In this document: piece after piece, positions 14,944 to 26,852 of the stretch
Position numbering within the stretch: position 1 is the stretch's first letter
How the letters are laid out: each line of letters begins with the position of its first letter
Assembly: GCA_050084985.1 (NCBI GenBank)
Contig: JBITNC010000001.1
Span: 116,498,001 to 116,562,000, forward strand
Reading direction: 5' to 3'
Source of the DNA: Nageia nagi
Taxonomy: Eukaryota; Pinophyta
DNA: 64,000 nucleotides
Program-made: the position numbers and the translations under genes
Notes under the pieces: generated by a model
The model's database searches: none
What the model was told of the DNA's origin: nothing
Seen by the model: only the letters and a program-made list of their open reading frames with translations

Positions 14944-15390
14944 TTACACTTCCACATTGGGGTTTAAAATATCCTTGGCTAGTAAGTAAAGGAGTTTCCA
15001 AAAAGTCATTAGCCTTTGGATATCAAATGCATCCCTCAGTACACACCTTTCTTGCTCTAAATTAATCACAAAAGATACTACAAAAAGTCTTGAGTAACTT
15101 TCCCAATGATATGCTGAATGATGAGCTATTTTCTTCATTGATGAAGTGATTCTACTTCTACCTTCAGTAGCATGTATAGGTCTATAATCATGAAAATCAA
15201 TCCTTAATTTTGAATCCCTTATTATCTCTCTATACACAATTGCTAACAAGTCATCAAATGCATCCATAACTATTCTTGTAATGATGCTTTTTATAGAATA
15301 TATTCCCTAGCCATAGGTAGCCCCTATAAAGTGAAAAGAATTCGTTATATCATCTTCAATAGTCCCTCTTGCATCAATAGTAAGTTAAAC
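14944..15390 (-). pseudogene. unrecognised decayed ORF in element E (downstream part)
   Basis: A minus-strand frame with one internal stop reads coherently for about 145 codons: DARGTIEDDITNSFHFIGAT, later DAFDDLLAIVYREIIRD, HDYRPIHATEGRSRITSS and a hydrophobic SRLFVVSFVINLE. Composition looks protein-like (mixed charged and hydrophobic residues, Trp, Cys) rather than random AT-rich translation. I do not recognise a family: no gag zinc knuckle, DTG/DSG, YxDD or HHCC motif. It follows another unknown frame (15393-15884), but out of frame with it. Further downstream pieces (14356-14610, 14129-14359) are weaker. Could be an unusual gag, an extra retroelement ORF, or a captured host gene fragment. 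Confidence 0.4.
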
Positions 15391-15392
15391 CT

Positions 15393-15884
15393 TTACCATC
15401 TCACCAATAACCCATGTAAAATAAGAATTGATGTCAATTCCATCCCATAAAGTGCTAAAGTTACAACCCCATTCAAGATGCGATATGAACTCAACTTACT
15501 CAATGTTTCCTCTTCCATTATCTTCTCAAATGCAACTCTTCGAATCAACAAGTAATCTAATTTCCTTCTCAAAGCTACCCCAACTTCCTTGTATGCTACT
15601 ATCTCAATTACCTCTTTATGTGCAACCCAAATTGCACTAAGAAATATGGTAAGGTAAAATGTAGCAATCCAAGAATCCTTATGTAATGCATATTCAAAGG
15701 GTACATCTCTTGTATGCTTAGTAAACTTAATCTCAAAAGTAATTGTAGAAGCCCCTTTGCAAACATGAATGTTGATGTATGAATTAATAATGCTTCTAAT
15801 AGTACTCAAAATATGAGTAATGGTATCCCTTGAAATGTACAATGTGAAGTAATAATGTGAGCTAATAATCCTCCAGTCAACCAT
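15393..15884 (-). pseudogene. unrecognised ORF in element E, 163 codons
   Basis: The longest open frame of element E. Visible pieces are an Ile/Ser-rich N-terminus, a segment around TFEIKFTKHTRDVPFEYALH, a hydrophobic stretch WIATFYLTIFLSAIWVAH (possible membrane segment), then a charged helix-like KLDYLLIRRVAFEKIMEEET. No retroelement domain identified. It lies downstream of the E primer binding site in the element's sense direction, where gag would be expected. The neighbouring frame at 15946-16341 (minus) with SMSLDSWRDLAPWIYMDL overlaps its upstream side in another frame. Real decayed coding sequence is likely; identity is unknown. Confidence 0.42.
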
Positions 15885-16989
15885 GAACTTCCTTGTACAA
15901 AATACAACAATTTTTTTTTTGAGGCCCCATTTATTGATAATATAACTAAGGAATATCTATATGCATGTATATATATTTCATAAAAAATAGTAAGTATGAA
16001 CATCCAATATTATATGTTGAGCCAAAAACACCTCCAATTGGTGTGCAAGTGTTGTAGCTAACAATAATCTTTCTTTTGTTTTGTATGTAGTTATTGCTTG
16101 TACTAAAAATAAGATTACTAATCAACAAAATGGAATTGAAAAACAAGTCATACCTTATCAAGGAAAGATGTTCATTATTCAAGCTTAGATCCATATATAT
16201 CCATGGTGCTAAATCCCTCCAAGAGTCTAAACTCATGGACCTCACTCTAAGGGTGAGAGATGATCCCACAACCTCATATAATGTTTTCATATTTTTCTTA
16301 TATGCTAAAACTAGAAAAGAGAATCCTTTAATTATCTTCATAACCTCACCTATCTTGGGTACTCAAACACCCAAAACTTGATGAAATAAAAAGGTATTAT
16401 GATTAACATGAATAATTGATCTTTCCCATAAAATATACTTCAAAATCAAAGACATGAAACTAGTGTATATATTTTCACAAGCTATTCTAGTTTCTCAACA
16501 TATCTAAGTAAGTGTATTTCAAAGTAACCATTTTGAAGTTCTACTAGGCATACCTCATGTAGTGGTGCAATTCCTTGGATAATAATTCTAATTTTCCAAG
16601 ATCTGAAATAGCATTCTCCTCTTTGCAATCTTTATCTTCCTACATGCTATACTTAAATCCATCTTCATTTTTCTCATTACTATTTCTAGAAACCAAATAT
16701 AAAACAACAATGGTTGTTTCCTCTTTCTTCCCAATATTATTACTTTCAACAACACCATCAAAAATATTTGAATTAATATTATAAAAAATAAAATTACTTT
16801 CATAGCTTTTTAGGGTTTCAACATGGCTAATCTAAGTCTCACAATGATGCAAGGGATGCTGTAGAGATTATGCATTCTATTTCAAAGTAATTTTTGATGC
16901 CTCCATCTTGGTTGTAGGGATATACCTAACCCCCTCCTTTCCTTTGCAAGTATCTCCAAACTCCTTTGAAAACTCTTATGCCCCTTGAC

Positions 16990-17407
16990 CCAAGAGACCT
17001 AAGTAAAGCTAAAAAATTATTTGTTCCCTAAATTTGTTGGAAGTCCCTTGATAGATTTTGGGTAGAAGCTTTACTCTTAGTGGCATTTCATGTGGTCATG
17101 GTGGTGGAGGTGGAATTTGAGATTTCTCCTTACTTCTCATGATTCCTTGCTTCTTACATATTTCTCTTTCATAATATGTACTAAGATGTCATAGTAGTTT
17201 ATTTATTTCATTATAAGAAACACCTTTATCAGCTAGCTCAATGACCAAATTCTTCACTAACATTTATTCCAATTTTGATTTCTTTATATGAAATGTAGAT
17301 CTAGTTGGAATATCTTTTTCTATTTGTACCAACTCTAATTGCTTCATGCAAGATGTAGATCTGATTGAACTTTTAAAAAATCCTAGCATAAAATCTGAAA
17401 TCTTCAT
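16990..17407 (-). pseudogene. decayed ORF nearest the element E primer binding site
   Basis: From an ATG at about 17407 the minus strand reads MKISDFMLGFFKSSIRST, then after a stop LVIELADKGVSYNEINKLL, YYEREICKKQGIMRSKEK, and a Pro run IPPPPP. Three in-frame stops break it. Position just inside the PBS and the basic, Pro-containing composition would suit a gag N-terminus, but no zinc knuckle or gag core is visible. Low confidence. Confidence 0.3.
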
Positions 17408-17641
17408 GTTAATTTTTTCTAACTAGTCAGGATAATAGATTAGGACTTTTTATAACTAGAAATGACCTTCATATCTAAAAATATATTTTTCAAAACCTAG
17501 ACCACTTAGTCTAGGAATTCATACTTTTCCAAAAACCTATCATTTTGAAACTAAAATTGGCCTTTAAGTGTAATACCTCTCGATCTACTAGTTAAATTTG
17601 GTTCTAGCTAGATCTTAACTTCATAGGCTAGCCATATCCAA

Positions 17642-17653
17642 GCTTTGATACCA
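17642..17653 (-). other. primer binding site of element E
   Basis: Minus strand TGGTATCAAAGC, continuing TTGG, one base from the LTR edge at 17655; fixes element E as minus-strand. Confidence 0.9.
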
Positions 17654-17654
17654 T

Positions 17655-18805
17655 TGTAAAGATCCAACTACCAATTCAAGTGTAATTAAACTAAATACAA
17701 GAAAATATACCCAACACCTAGATAAGGCTAGTAGGAATAAGTGTTCAAACCCTTAATTCACTAATGTTAGAGCTATAGCACCCAATACAAGTTTACACAA
17801 CATAATTATGCCAATTTCTAGCCACTACAAGCATGCATCAATGAATAAAGCATAATTTTGCAATGATTAAACATACATAATATAAATATAGTGATCTAAA
17901 TTCCCATGGATTTATATAAGGTAAATCATGAATAACAATACAATACCAAGCTCCTAGAGCTATACGTTGGCCTCTAAGGAGCCAATTAGGGCATAAATGA
18001 TGTCACTCACTACTAGAAATATGATAGAATAATAGGATAGTATTTCTCCCTCAAAACTTGATTCCTCTTCATCGAAGGATCCCTACTCTAATGTTAGAAA
18101 CCATTGAAGGTAAAAATGCAACCTCTAAATACCATTGAAAGGGTGCTACACCAATATTGTAGGCTACAAGATCCCTTAACCTAATAGCCCTCCTAGATGT
18201 TGCACCTAGGGGATTGCTTAGCACTGCTAAGACTTGTATCCATATGACAATATTAAGAGATAATAATAATAATTATGCATCTAATAATGAATATTGCAAG
18301 GGCCAATATAGCTTTCTTGGATCTAGATCTCACCTCAATATCATCACCTAGTACCTCATGCCACAACATTGGCACCCAAGAGTCAAACTAGGCTCACTAT
18401 GGGTATCGAAGCCTTCCTTATGCTCCATGTGGGTCCTAGAATGCATGTGTAGGTCTAGAAGGTATACATGGGCATCTAGGGGGGAAACATGGGTGTTATG
18501 GGCCAATGTGAGGGTCTAGAAGTCTCCCCAAGGCTAGCATATATATACAAGTGTCCATCCATCCACCTAAGTGCTAAATAGACATTAGGATTCCCACAAT
18601 CATGATCAAGATCTCCAAGTACATTAAAACACATATTCTATTCTTGGGAGGGAGATATACCACTTGGGGCTCACAATGGGGTCTACACATTAAGTATTCT
18701 ATCCCAAGTACTAACTAATAAAACATAATTAAGTGATTAATTATACAAAAGGGGGAAATCTATGGGATTCCAAAATTAATTACAATTATCCAAAGAGGAA
18801 ATAAA
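17655..18805 (-). repeat. 5' LTR of element E
   Basis: Begins TGTAAAGATCC; right edge near GAGGAAATAA (terminal CA apparently mutated). Aligns with 8144-9299. Exact right end uncertain by 2-3 bases. Confidence 0.85.
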
Positions 18806-20640
18806 AAATATAAGAAGTTAGAATACCATTATCCTCATGTAAACATATACATATAGGAAAGAAATTGGTTTATTTCATGTTTAATTTCCTAAATGTGAAT
18901 GCTACACAAACTGAAAATATAATAAAAAAAGATGCAAAGATCATGTTCCTCATCCATGATGGCATGGATAGGTACGATAGCTCACACCAAAAGGAATAAA
19001 AATCTTTTCAAACTAATCTTTGAATTTTATACATTCCCTAATAGAGAATGTACTAAGTTGTGTCTCAACAAGGACCTCCACAATATTGATTCCTTTCATG
19101 AGCAAGCTAATGGATTCTCCACATAGAACCCTTGTCACCAAGTACACTCCATTTTAGTATATGCTTTTTTTTCTTCTATTTATTTTACTAGGTATGGCAT
19201 GTTCTACCTCATGATAAACAAGTTAGTGGGTTATGCAAAGTGTACACAATCTAAGGAGTTTATGGAGTATCATAAAATTCATATTAAGTTACAATTTGAT
19301 TAAGATTCACTCTATAATTCAAATATTTTTATGCTTTTATACTTTAGGATATAATGAATTCAATGATAAACAATATGACTAGTGTAATATACTGATTACA
19401 CCATATATTTATACTCTTGTATAATATAAAACCTAATTTATTCCATATTGTTTGATTGCATTTGGGTGAAGGATGTTTACTAAGTAAATGGTATGAACTT
19501 ATAGCAAAGAATTTATTTTAGCAAAATCTTTTACTACTATAATTTTGTATTTGTTTTGTAGAAAGACATCATAATAAGAAAAACCTTTTTAATATAATTC
19601 TAGCTATATTATTTCATAGTAATATGTTTATACTATAAATATGTCAAGTTAAAAATATATGGCTTTGGTGGATGACACTACATTATTTCACCAAACATAA
19701 CAAAAATAACAATAGTCCAAAATATCAATTCACTTTTCTTAGCATCCTCAAGCATGAGCCAAACTAAGAGATTTACAACAGTGAATGTACATACATCAAA
19801 GACTCTTTGAAAGTAGTTTTCTATTATAAGTTATGAATTTGAGGACCCAAATATACATGTACATATACTATGGATGCATAGAGGTAGCATATGAATGCTA
19901 TGACAAGATGTGTAGTGCAAAATTAGTTTCTCAAAATACATTGATTACTGAATAATAAATACATGTTGTAGATATATTTTTGAAAAAAATACCTTAACAA
20001 AATGAAAATAAATATGCCATGTCTTAAATTGCAAATATCATTCATTTATTTAGGACTTACATATTTAGAAGAAATGTACATCAAGGGTACTTAAATCTTG
20101 GGAGTCTCATACCTAGTAGATAGTAATCAATTTTTATGGCTAAGTGCATGGCTAGATAACAATCCATTCTTTCATAAACTCTTACAATAACTTTCTATTT
20201 TACTTCACAAAATATTGAAACAAAACTCTAAAATAAAAGAGGATTCTAAGTAGTTCACTAGTCATCTACCTTCATAAGTTTGGTTTCTTCCTCCCTATCT
20301 TCTTTTATTTTTCATTCCCAACTCATACATCATAATCCTTTTGCCTCCAACTAATGAAAAAATATTAATGGTTCCTCCCCTAACTATGACTATTCATTCC
20401 ATTAATTTAAACTTTTCATGCAAGTGCTGACTGATTCTTTCATTATGAATCCTCCAAAAATTGTATATGTTCTTTAATTTAAATACATCATTATTTAATA
20501 TTACAATACTAGTATATTATTATTTAATATCTATAAATTATAGAAATATGGTTTATATGTTATGATCTTCAATGTAATCTATTTAATTGGTAGGGACAAT
20601 AATTGAAGGTGTTGGCTATCTAGCCTCCAAAATCCCCTTA
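18806..20640. other. AT-rich stretch without recognised features
   Basis: No reading frame above 65 codons, retroelement motif or clear repeat seen. Confidence 0.6.
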
Positions 20641-20664
20641 TAATTTGACATGTTGTCCCATCAG

Positions 20665-20821
20665 TATGCATGCATGACTCATCAAGCCATGCCATGGGGG
20701 TTATATGCACTTCAATTGTCCCAACCTAAATGCATTTTATTTAACCCTCCATGTGCATGGGTCATCAGGTCATGTCTATCATGGCATGCCATGGCCCCCA
20801 TGTCATGTGGGGTTAATTGAA
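20665..20821. repeat. CATG-rich block with nested small palindromes
   Basis: About twelve CATG tetranucleotides in 155 bp, including TGCATGCATG, CCATGCCATGG and GGCATGCCATGG. Two imperfect direct copies of a CATG-CCATGG-GGTTA arrangement are visible. Surrounding DNA is ordinary AT-rich sequence. Confidence 0.75.
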
Positions 20822-21500
20822 TTTTGTTTATACCATAGGCTTTTCAACATTCAATTAACCATGGTCTAAACATCATTATATTAGTCCACTCTCAATGCCA
20901 TTTGATTATGTAGCATTTGGATTAGTCAACATGTCAACAATATTTGATTAACTCGTGATGTTGAATGACCAATTAGGCTAAGCATCATTTGATTAAACTT
21001 AAAATTGATGATGCTTGATTAACCCCATAGTATTAATGATGTTTGATTATCTCATACTCACAATCTTGAAGATCTATCTTGCATATCAAGGACATCATTA
21101 ATAGCCTAGACTAATTTAATTATATTTATGTGGGTTAAACATAGGTTGATTAACCTATGTTTCACATCACCTTGTCTCCATTTTATAACACTGACAACCA
21201 CCATACTTAGACACTCTAAAGCTAAGGTTAATCAAACTATATTTATGGTGTTTATTCATAGGTTAATTAATCCATAATTCATATCACCTACCTAAAAGTT
21301 TGAACATCGTCAACAACCATATATACATTTGTTAATGTAGAGGTTAATTGAACTTTAATTAGACTCTAAATGCAAGTCAATTAACCTCTAATACATATGT
21401 TTAAACACATGCAAAGGTACTTAGCCATTAAATGAAGTTTTATTAAACCCCCTTTATAAATTAAAGTCTAGTCATTCTCATTCATATTATTCTATGCATA
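20822..21500. other. region rich in GGTTAA/TTAACC words
   Basis: Diverged repeats of phrases such as GGTTAATTGAA, GATTAACC, CATAGGTTAATTAA and TTCACATCACC recur irregularly. No gene seen. Confidence 0.5.
21137..21162. repeat. perfect 11-bp inverted repeat
   Basis: AAACATAGGTT, four-base spacer GATT, then AACCTATGTTT: a perfect stem of 11 bp. No T-run or gene context to call it a terminator. Confidence 0.85.
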
Positions 21501-23833
21501 TGCTTAGACTTGGATGTTGCAAGGAGCTCTAGTACGAGTAGTGAAGCTTAATATTAGGTAGGTTTTTCTAATTCTTGGGCTCTATTTGTTCATTTTGTAG
21601 TACATGAATGTTTAGTCATGTCCTAAGGTTTCTTTTATGTACATAATTTTCATTTTGCACTCCATGAAATTCTACTTTCTATGATCCTTGTAGTCCATGA
21701 AACTTTATCTGCACATGGGGAATCACTTGTATGTGCTACACTAATTAACATAATTTTTCTTGATGATATATTATTTTAACCTATAAAAAAAGTGATAACA
21801 AGAAGTTGATAACAATATCCAGTGTGCTTCAAATGTTGGGAAAGATAGATATATTAAAAGCCTATCAAAATGTTCATATCACTATTGAGGGATTTTTATT
21901 GATTATTTTACATTAGGCTTTAAGAACATCATATTATGATCCATGGGTTATCTTCCAATGCTCTAATATGAGAGATCAAGAATATTGCTACTATATAAAC
22001 TAAGATAAATCATCCTATAGGTAGGATATTATTTTTATAGTCTATCCTGAAACTAAAATATGGATGAAAAATAACTACCAATAGTTTATGCCACATGGTG
22101 GTTTCTGGTATGCATGATGACCTCTAACATTTTAGGTGTGGGGGAGGTATCATATGTGTTATGTAGAATTTGATTTTAATTAAGCTAAATATGAAGTGTA
22201 AAGATAATAATATATCATGCAATGACAATAATCCTTGTTCTCGAATTCTATCTCTTGATGGTTAGTTTGAAAACCATCAAGCTTTGAATCAACAATATTG
22301 CGAGTAGAACTTGGAGAATGCTCAAGTATTAAGAAGAATAAAGTATTATGGTATGATTTATGCAGCAATGGTCTAGATCAATTCATTGAGGCATTCATGG
22401 TACATGATATTGCATTGTCTCAAGAAGTAGTGGCATCTTCAAATAATGCTTAGGTGGAATTTGAAGGAATTTCCTTTATTTTTTATAAAAATACAATTGT
22501 AGAAACTATAAATCTCACTCAATAGAGAAACAAATGATAAATATGAAAATATCAAAATTTTTATATCTAAATTTTGTGAACTATCACCTTTACAAGAAGT
22601 ATATGCAACAAGAGACCTGCTAAGGAAATGGGTCACAATTTAACATATTTTGGTGAAGTATATGAATCTTGAGAGGATATCCATAGTTGTAAATGGTCTC
22701 CATTTATCCTTAATGAACCATTTTATTGGTATCCTTGTGAATTTTCCATTTTATATATGCAATTTTATCACTAGGCCAATGAAAAAGGAAAAGAGATTAT
22801 ATTTAAAAGTTCCCCAACACTAGGGTTTAATGTTGTTAGTCTATAAGTATGTGTTGGCTAATGCCCCTATGGTTTTAGTTGAAAACCATAGAGATGAAGC
22901 AATAGAGGACCAAGTTTATGAAGAGGACCATGAAATAGATATAGGTATGGATATATAATAATAAGAGGAATCAAAAATGGGGAAATTCAAAAGGAACACT
23001 AAAGGTTTGGAGGACCTACATGCACCTGTGGATGAGTCAATGATAATGGAAATTGTATTTAATTTAAGTAATGTACTAAATATACAAGCAACCCTAAATT
23101 GTATTGTATATGATTTTTGGGTCCACCATAAATCCACTTATATTAATTAAACCTTTACCTTAATAAAAAAATATTTAATTTATCTTTTGAATTTATAGTA
23201 AAATGAATCATGAAAAGGTTTAGTTTGTAAAATAAGTAAATATTTATATTTAAAACTTTACAATTAGTATTTGTTATTGCAAGTTAAGATTTGATTAAAA
23301 TAAATTTTGAAAAGGTTTAGTTTCATATATATATATTTTGAAGTCAAATTACTATTTTTAATTGTATCTAAGTCTGTATAGTTCATATAAGGTGTCATTC
23401 ACATAAAAGCCCATTCGTACAAAAATGTATCATCGCTAGATAGGTTCACCATAAAAAAGGGGCAGTAAGGCATATTAATATTACATGCTCTTTCATACCT
23501 TCTTATAGAACTCCCATGGTGGCACATGTTAGAAGAATGTTGGCCAAGGTTGCAAAGGTTTTCTTTACTCCTAAAAATAGTATTTACTTAAAAGTTTGTA
23601 TATCCTATTTAGATAACCCATTATATGCAAATCCAATGATCATTGCAGTTCTTGAGATTGTATTTTGATGTGCCATACTTGCTATAGGTATGAATTGTAG
23701 TCCATAAAACTAGGTTTGCACCATGCATCTTGTCAAACAATTTGAGAGTTTTAAGCATATTTTGTCAAACTATGTTTACACCATTTATTTTGATTCATGT
23801 AGATACTTCATGAGTTTTAACTAAATTTTGCAT
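21501..23833 (+). other. no recognised gene; weak plus-strand coding-like traces
   Basis: Between about 21900 and 23100 the plus strand gives several short protein-like runs separated by stops: YDPWVIFQCSNMRDQEYCYY, VYPETKIWMKNN, a run near FIEAFMVHDIALSQEVVASS, and KWSPFILNEPFYWYPCEFSI. They are richer in Trp, Cys and Pro than chance translation here, but match nothing I know. They may be remains of a transposon protein. Confidence 0.25.
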
Positions 23834-23905
23834 TTTCTTGTTGTAAGCAAGTTTTGAGAAAATTTTACATTTCTTGTTGTAGGCAAGTGTTGAGCTAATT
23901 TTACA
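23834..23905. repeat. two tandem copies of a 36-bp unit
   Basis: TTCTTGTTGTAAGCAAGTTT... at 23834-23869 is followed directly by TTTCTTGTTGTAGGCAAGTG... at 23870-23905; a third copy starts (TTTCTTGC) and stops. Confidence 0.85.
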
Positions 23906-24075
23906 TTTCTTGCATTTTTTCTCAAAAATTGCTCATAGCAAGAATTGCAAAAAGCAAATTAACTCAATAGTTAAAATTGGACTATGTTTATCATAGGTTA
24001 ATCAAACTAGGTATAACTACAAGATGGCTATTATTATGGTTAATTTAAGTGTGTTTATGATATATGGTTAATCAA

Positions 24076-24440
24076 GCTATGTATAACCCAAAAGAACTTG
24101 AAGATTAAATTATATAATTGAAATGTATTTACTATGGTATAAATGATTTATGTATAACCTAGAGAACTTTAATTGAAGATATGATATTAAATGAGCTATA
24201 TATAATCTAAAAGAACTTCAATATTAAATTGTATAATCAAAATACATTTACAATGGGTTAAATGAGCTACGTATAATGCAAAAAACTTTAAACAAAGATA
24301 TAAGTTAAACAAGCTACATATAACCCAAAATAATTTGAATATTAAATTGTATAATCAAAATGCATTTATGACAAGTTAAACAAGCTATATATAACCCAAG
24401 TTGAAACTAAGAAACTACTAGATTGGAATAATTGAAGTAC
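24076..24440. repeat. approximately 119-bp tandem repeat made of two sub-units
   Basis: GCTA(T/C)(G/A)TATAA marks copies at 24076, 24195 and 24313 (periods 119 and 118). Related half-unit starts lie at 24149, 24266 and 24384, so each unit is about 72 + 47 bp. Copies are diverged and A-rich, with a recurring ATTAAATTGTATAATCAAAA segment. Confidence 0.8.
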
Positions 24441-25249
24441 ATTTATGATACATGGGGTTAAATGAGCTTGGTATAAGCTAAAAAAAATTACTTTTTTTTT
24501 AAGTTAATGTAAATGTTTTTTTTTTTAAGTTTTACAATCATTCATCATAATAGTGTTATCACATAGTGTCATTTCGTAACCACATCATAACCATAGGAAA
24601 TTTCTTTCATCATGTAAGGTAAAAAAAATTTCTTAATGGCTGATATTGCTTACACAAGAATATAACAATGATATTGTAGAAGGAAAATTCCCATGATTCA
24701 ATAATTGAAACTCATATCAATCATTACTTATAGACAAACATTTAAAGGTAACCACTTCACAAAAAAAATCAAGTAAAAGTTTTAAAGAGATGTCAATAAT
24801 ATTGCATAGGTATTGGTTCTTAAAAGCATTGCACTATCACGATTGAATATAAGTTCATTATTATTTTTGGGTGTATTTAACTTGGATTGAAATTGAAGAT
24901 AATTATTCATTCCAAAATATAAATATTGCATTCTAAATTTTCTATCAAGGATGCTACATTATATGAATCCCCTCCAAATGATAGCCTATAAAAAGATGAT
25001 GTTCTAGTATTATTTACAACACCTGAAACTAAATATGAACATCAATATGAGAACATGACAAACATTTATGCCCAAATGTTAAATGTAAATACAAAGGTTT
25101 TACAATTCATGTATTACCATTTTTTCAAAATATACAAAAAAGGACTTGAGTGGTATGGTGGATGTCAATATTTTTTCAATATAGAAATATCATAGCTCTC
25201 ATACTCACTCCCATGAGCATTAAGATCTACCAATTCTTTGGAACTAATG
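24441..25249. other. AT-rich stretch left of element G
   Basis: No clear gene. If element G continued to reverse transcriptase it should lie here on the minus strand, but no RT motif is visible. Confidence 0.5.
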
Positions 25250-25299
25250 AATATGAGCTAGTTGTAGAGTCATAAATCCCAACATCAATTATTCTTTTG

Positions 25300-26592
25300 T
25301 GCTGACCTTTAATTGGAATAGGATCTATTATTCCCTACTCACTTTTATCTAATCCTTTTCCACCATAATGATATTTGTACATATATTCATTAGCAAAAGA
25401 AGAACCAATGCTATTGAAAGACATACTTACCTAATCTAGCATATTTTATGAAATAGAAGTTGTATATGTACTATCAGATATAGTTTTTTCTTTTTGCTCT
25501 TGGTAGAGGACATTGACATCTTCAACAAGGTCATTATTTTGCTTAGGAATAGAGTGATGGTGCTCAGCTTTAGTCTTCTCCAAGTGGTAGCATTGAGTTT
25601 TTGGGACTACAAGGGTTGTCTAAGCTCTCTAAAGTTCTCTTAGATGTATATCTCTAGGATTTTGTATCACCCATGCTTACCTCTTATGGGATGATAACTA
25701 TAACAAGTGTTGGTGCATCTTCCTCACTTTTGACCAAATCATGAGGAATCTAAAATCTCTCAACTTTTTGACACACATATGTAGGATTTTCCTCCCTTTA
25801 TGCATAAATTTTATCGATTGATGCAAAGTGGAAGTAACATCCCTAATATTATGGATCCATGGTCTACCAAATAATAAGTTATATGGTAAATTTCCTTGAA
25901 AAATATAGACATTTTGATGAACTATTTTACCACCTACTTCAATAGACATAGATACATATCCAATACATTCATTTTCAATGTTATCAAATCCTTTAATTCT
26001 AATAGTGGTTCTTTTCATTTTTGCATATATAGAAGGAATATATTTTTACAATAAATCAATGAAACATACATTGACATTTCAACCAGTATCAATCAAAACT
26101 TTTTTAATAGGGATTCCATCAATATTAACATGGATATATAGTCCTAATTTTTTCTTAATGACATCTTCACTAGGAAATTCTCTCTCTTGAAAGGAAAGCA
26201 TGTTACAAACTAATTTAGTATCAAGATTTATTACAAATTTAATGAAATTAGCAACATGAATATCTACATCAACTTTATATTTCTTAAATGCATTGAACAA
26301 AGCATCTCTATGTTTAATTGACAATTACAAAAGTTTGAAAATACATATCTTGGTGTGAGTTACCTTTAGTTGTTTGAGGAGTTGTTATGTACTAGGGTTA
26401 TGAGGGATCTTCATTTGTTCTTTTGTATCTAGATTGAAATTCCCTATAGTTATTACCTCCTAGCGATGTCACATATTTCTTGGTTGAAGATGACACTGTG
26501 AGTGATTCGACATCCTCAAAATTTACTTCATGGGCCTCACATTGTATCTTACCATCATGTAGCAATTTTTGCAATTGCTTTCTCAAGATCAT
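25300..26592 (-). pseudogene. gypsy element G: protease and G-patch region
   Basis: The piece at 26324-26079 ends at the catalytic motif VLIDTG, preceded by LGLYIHVNIDGIPIKK, the usual beta-strand before a retroviral-type aspartic protease active site. After a frameshift the piece at 26018-25698 has YNLLFGRPWIHNIRDVTSTLHQ, the C-terminal protease signature (LLGRPW.H...A..STLHQ). Further on, about 25420-25320 reads KYHYGGKGLDKSE...GIIDPIPIKG, resembling the G-patch found between protease and RT in some plant gypsy elements. The upstream piece (26592-26398) with KLLHDGKIQCEAHEVNFEDV is the gag-protease linker. Confidence 0.72.
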
Positions 26593-26852
26593 ACATACAT
26601 TTATTTTGTGATCTTCAAATTTGTGATATTTACAAAATTTTGATTCTTTGTATCAACTAGGTTTATCACCATGAGGACCTAGCTCTTACTTTAGATCAGG
26701 TTTGATAATTACTTTTTATAAATAATATTTAAAAATAACGACATGAACTAAAGGTAACTAGTTGTTCTTCCTAAAATTTTATTTGCTTAACACTTTTGTT
26801 TCTCTTTGGAGCGAGGTTATTATATGGAATGGACTTATTTATCTTCCTTTTT

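Larger units (their letters stand above)
8144..18805 (-). mobile_element. LTR retrotransposon E (minus), interrupted by nested element D
   Basis: Two direct repeats of about 1.15 kb (8144-9299 and 17655-18805) flank an interior with a minus-strand PBS beside the right copy and a purine-tract candidate beside the left copy. This makes the right copy the 5' LTR. Candidate target-site duplication AAATA: 8139-8143 and 18806-18810. Once nested element D is removed, the interior is about 3.5 kb. It contains no gag-pol motif I can recognise, only decayed unknown frames, so E may be a non-autonomous (LARD-like) element or one that captured foreign sequence. LTRs differ visibly (roughly 85-88% identical by eye), older than D. 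Confidence 0.85.

Noticed and set aside
15428-16784. Plus-strand frames (15428-15640, 16094-16381, 16575-16784)
   Set aside because: They overlap more protein-like minus-strand frames of element E and look like shadows.
20640-24440. CRISPR-like or phage-like arrays
   Set aside because: Repeats are direct tandems without unique spacers and the DNA is plant nuclear in character.
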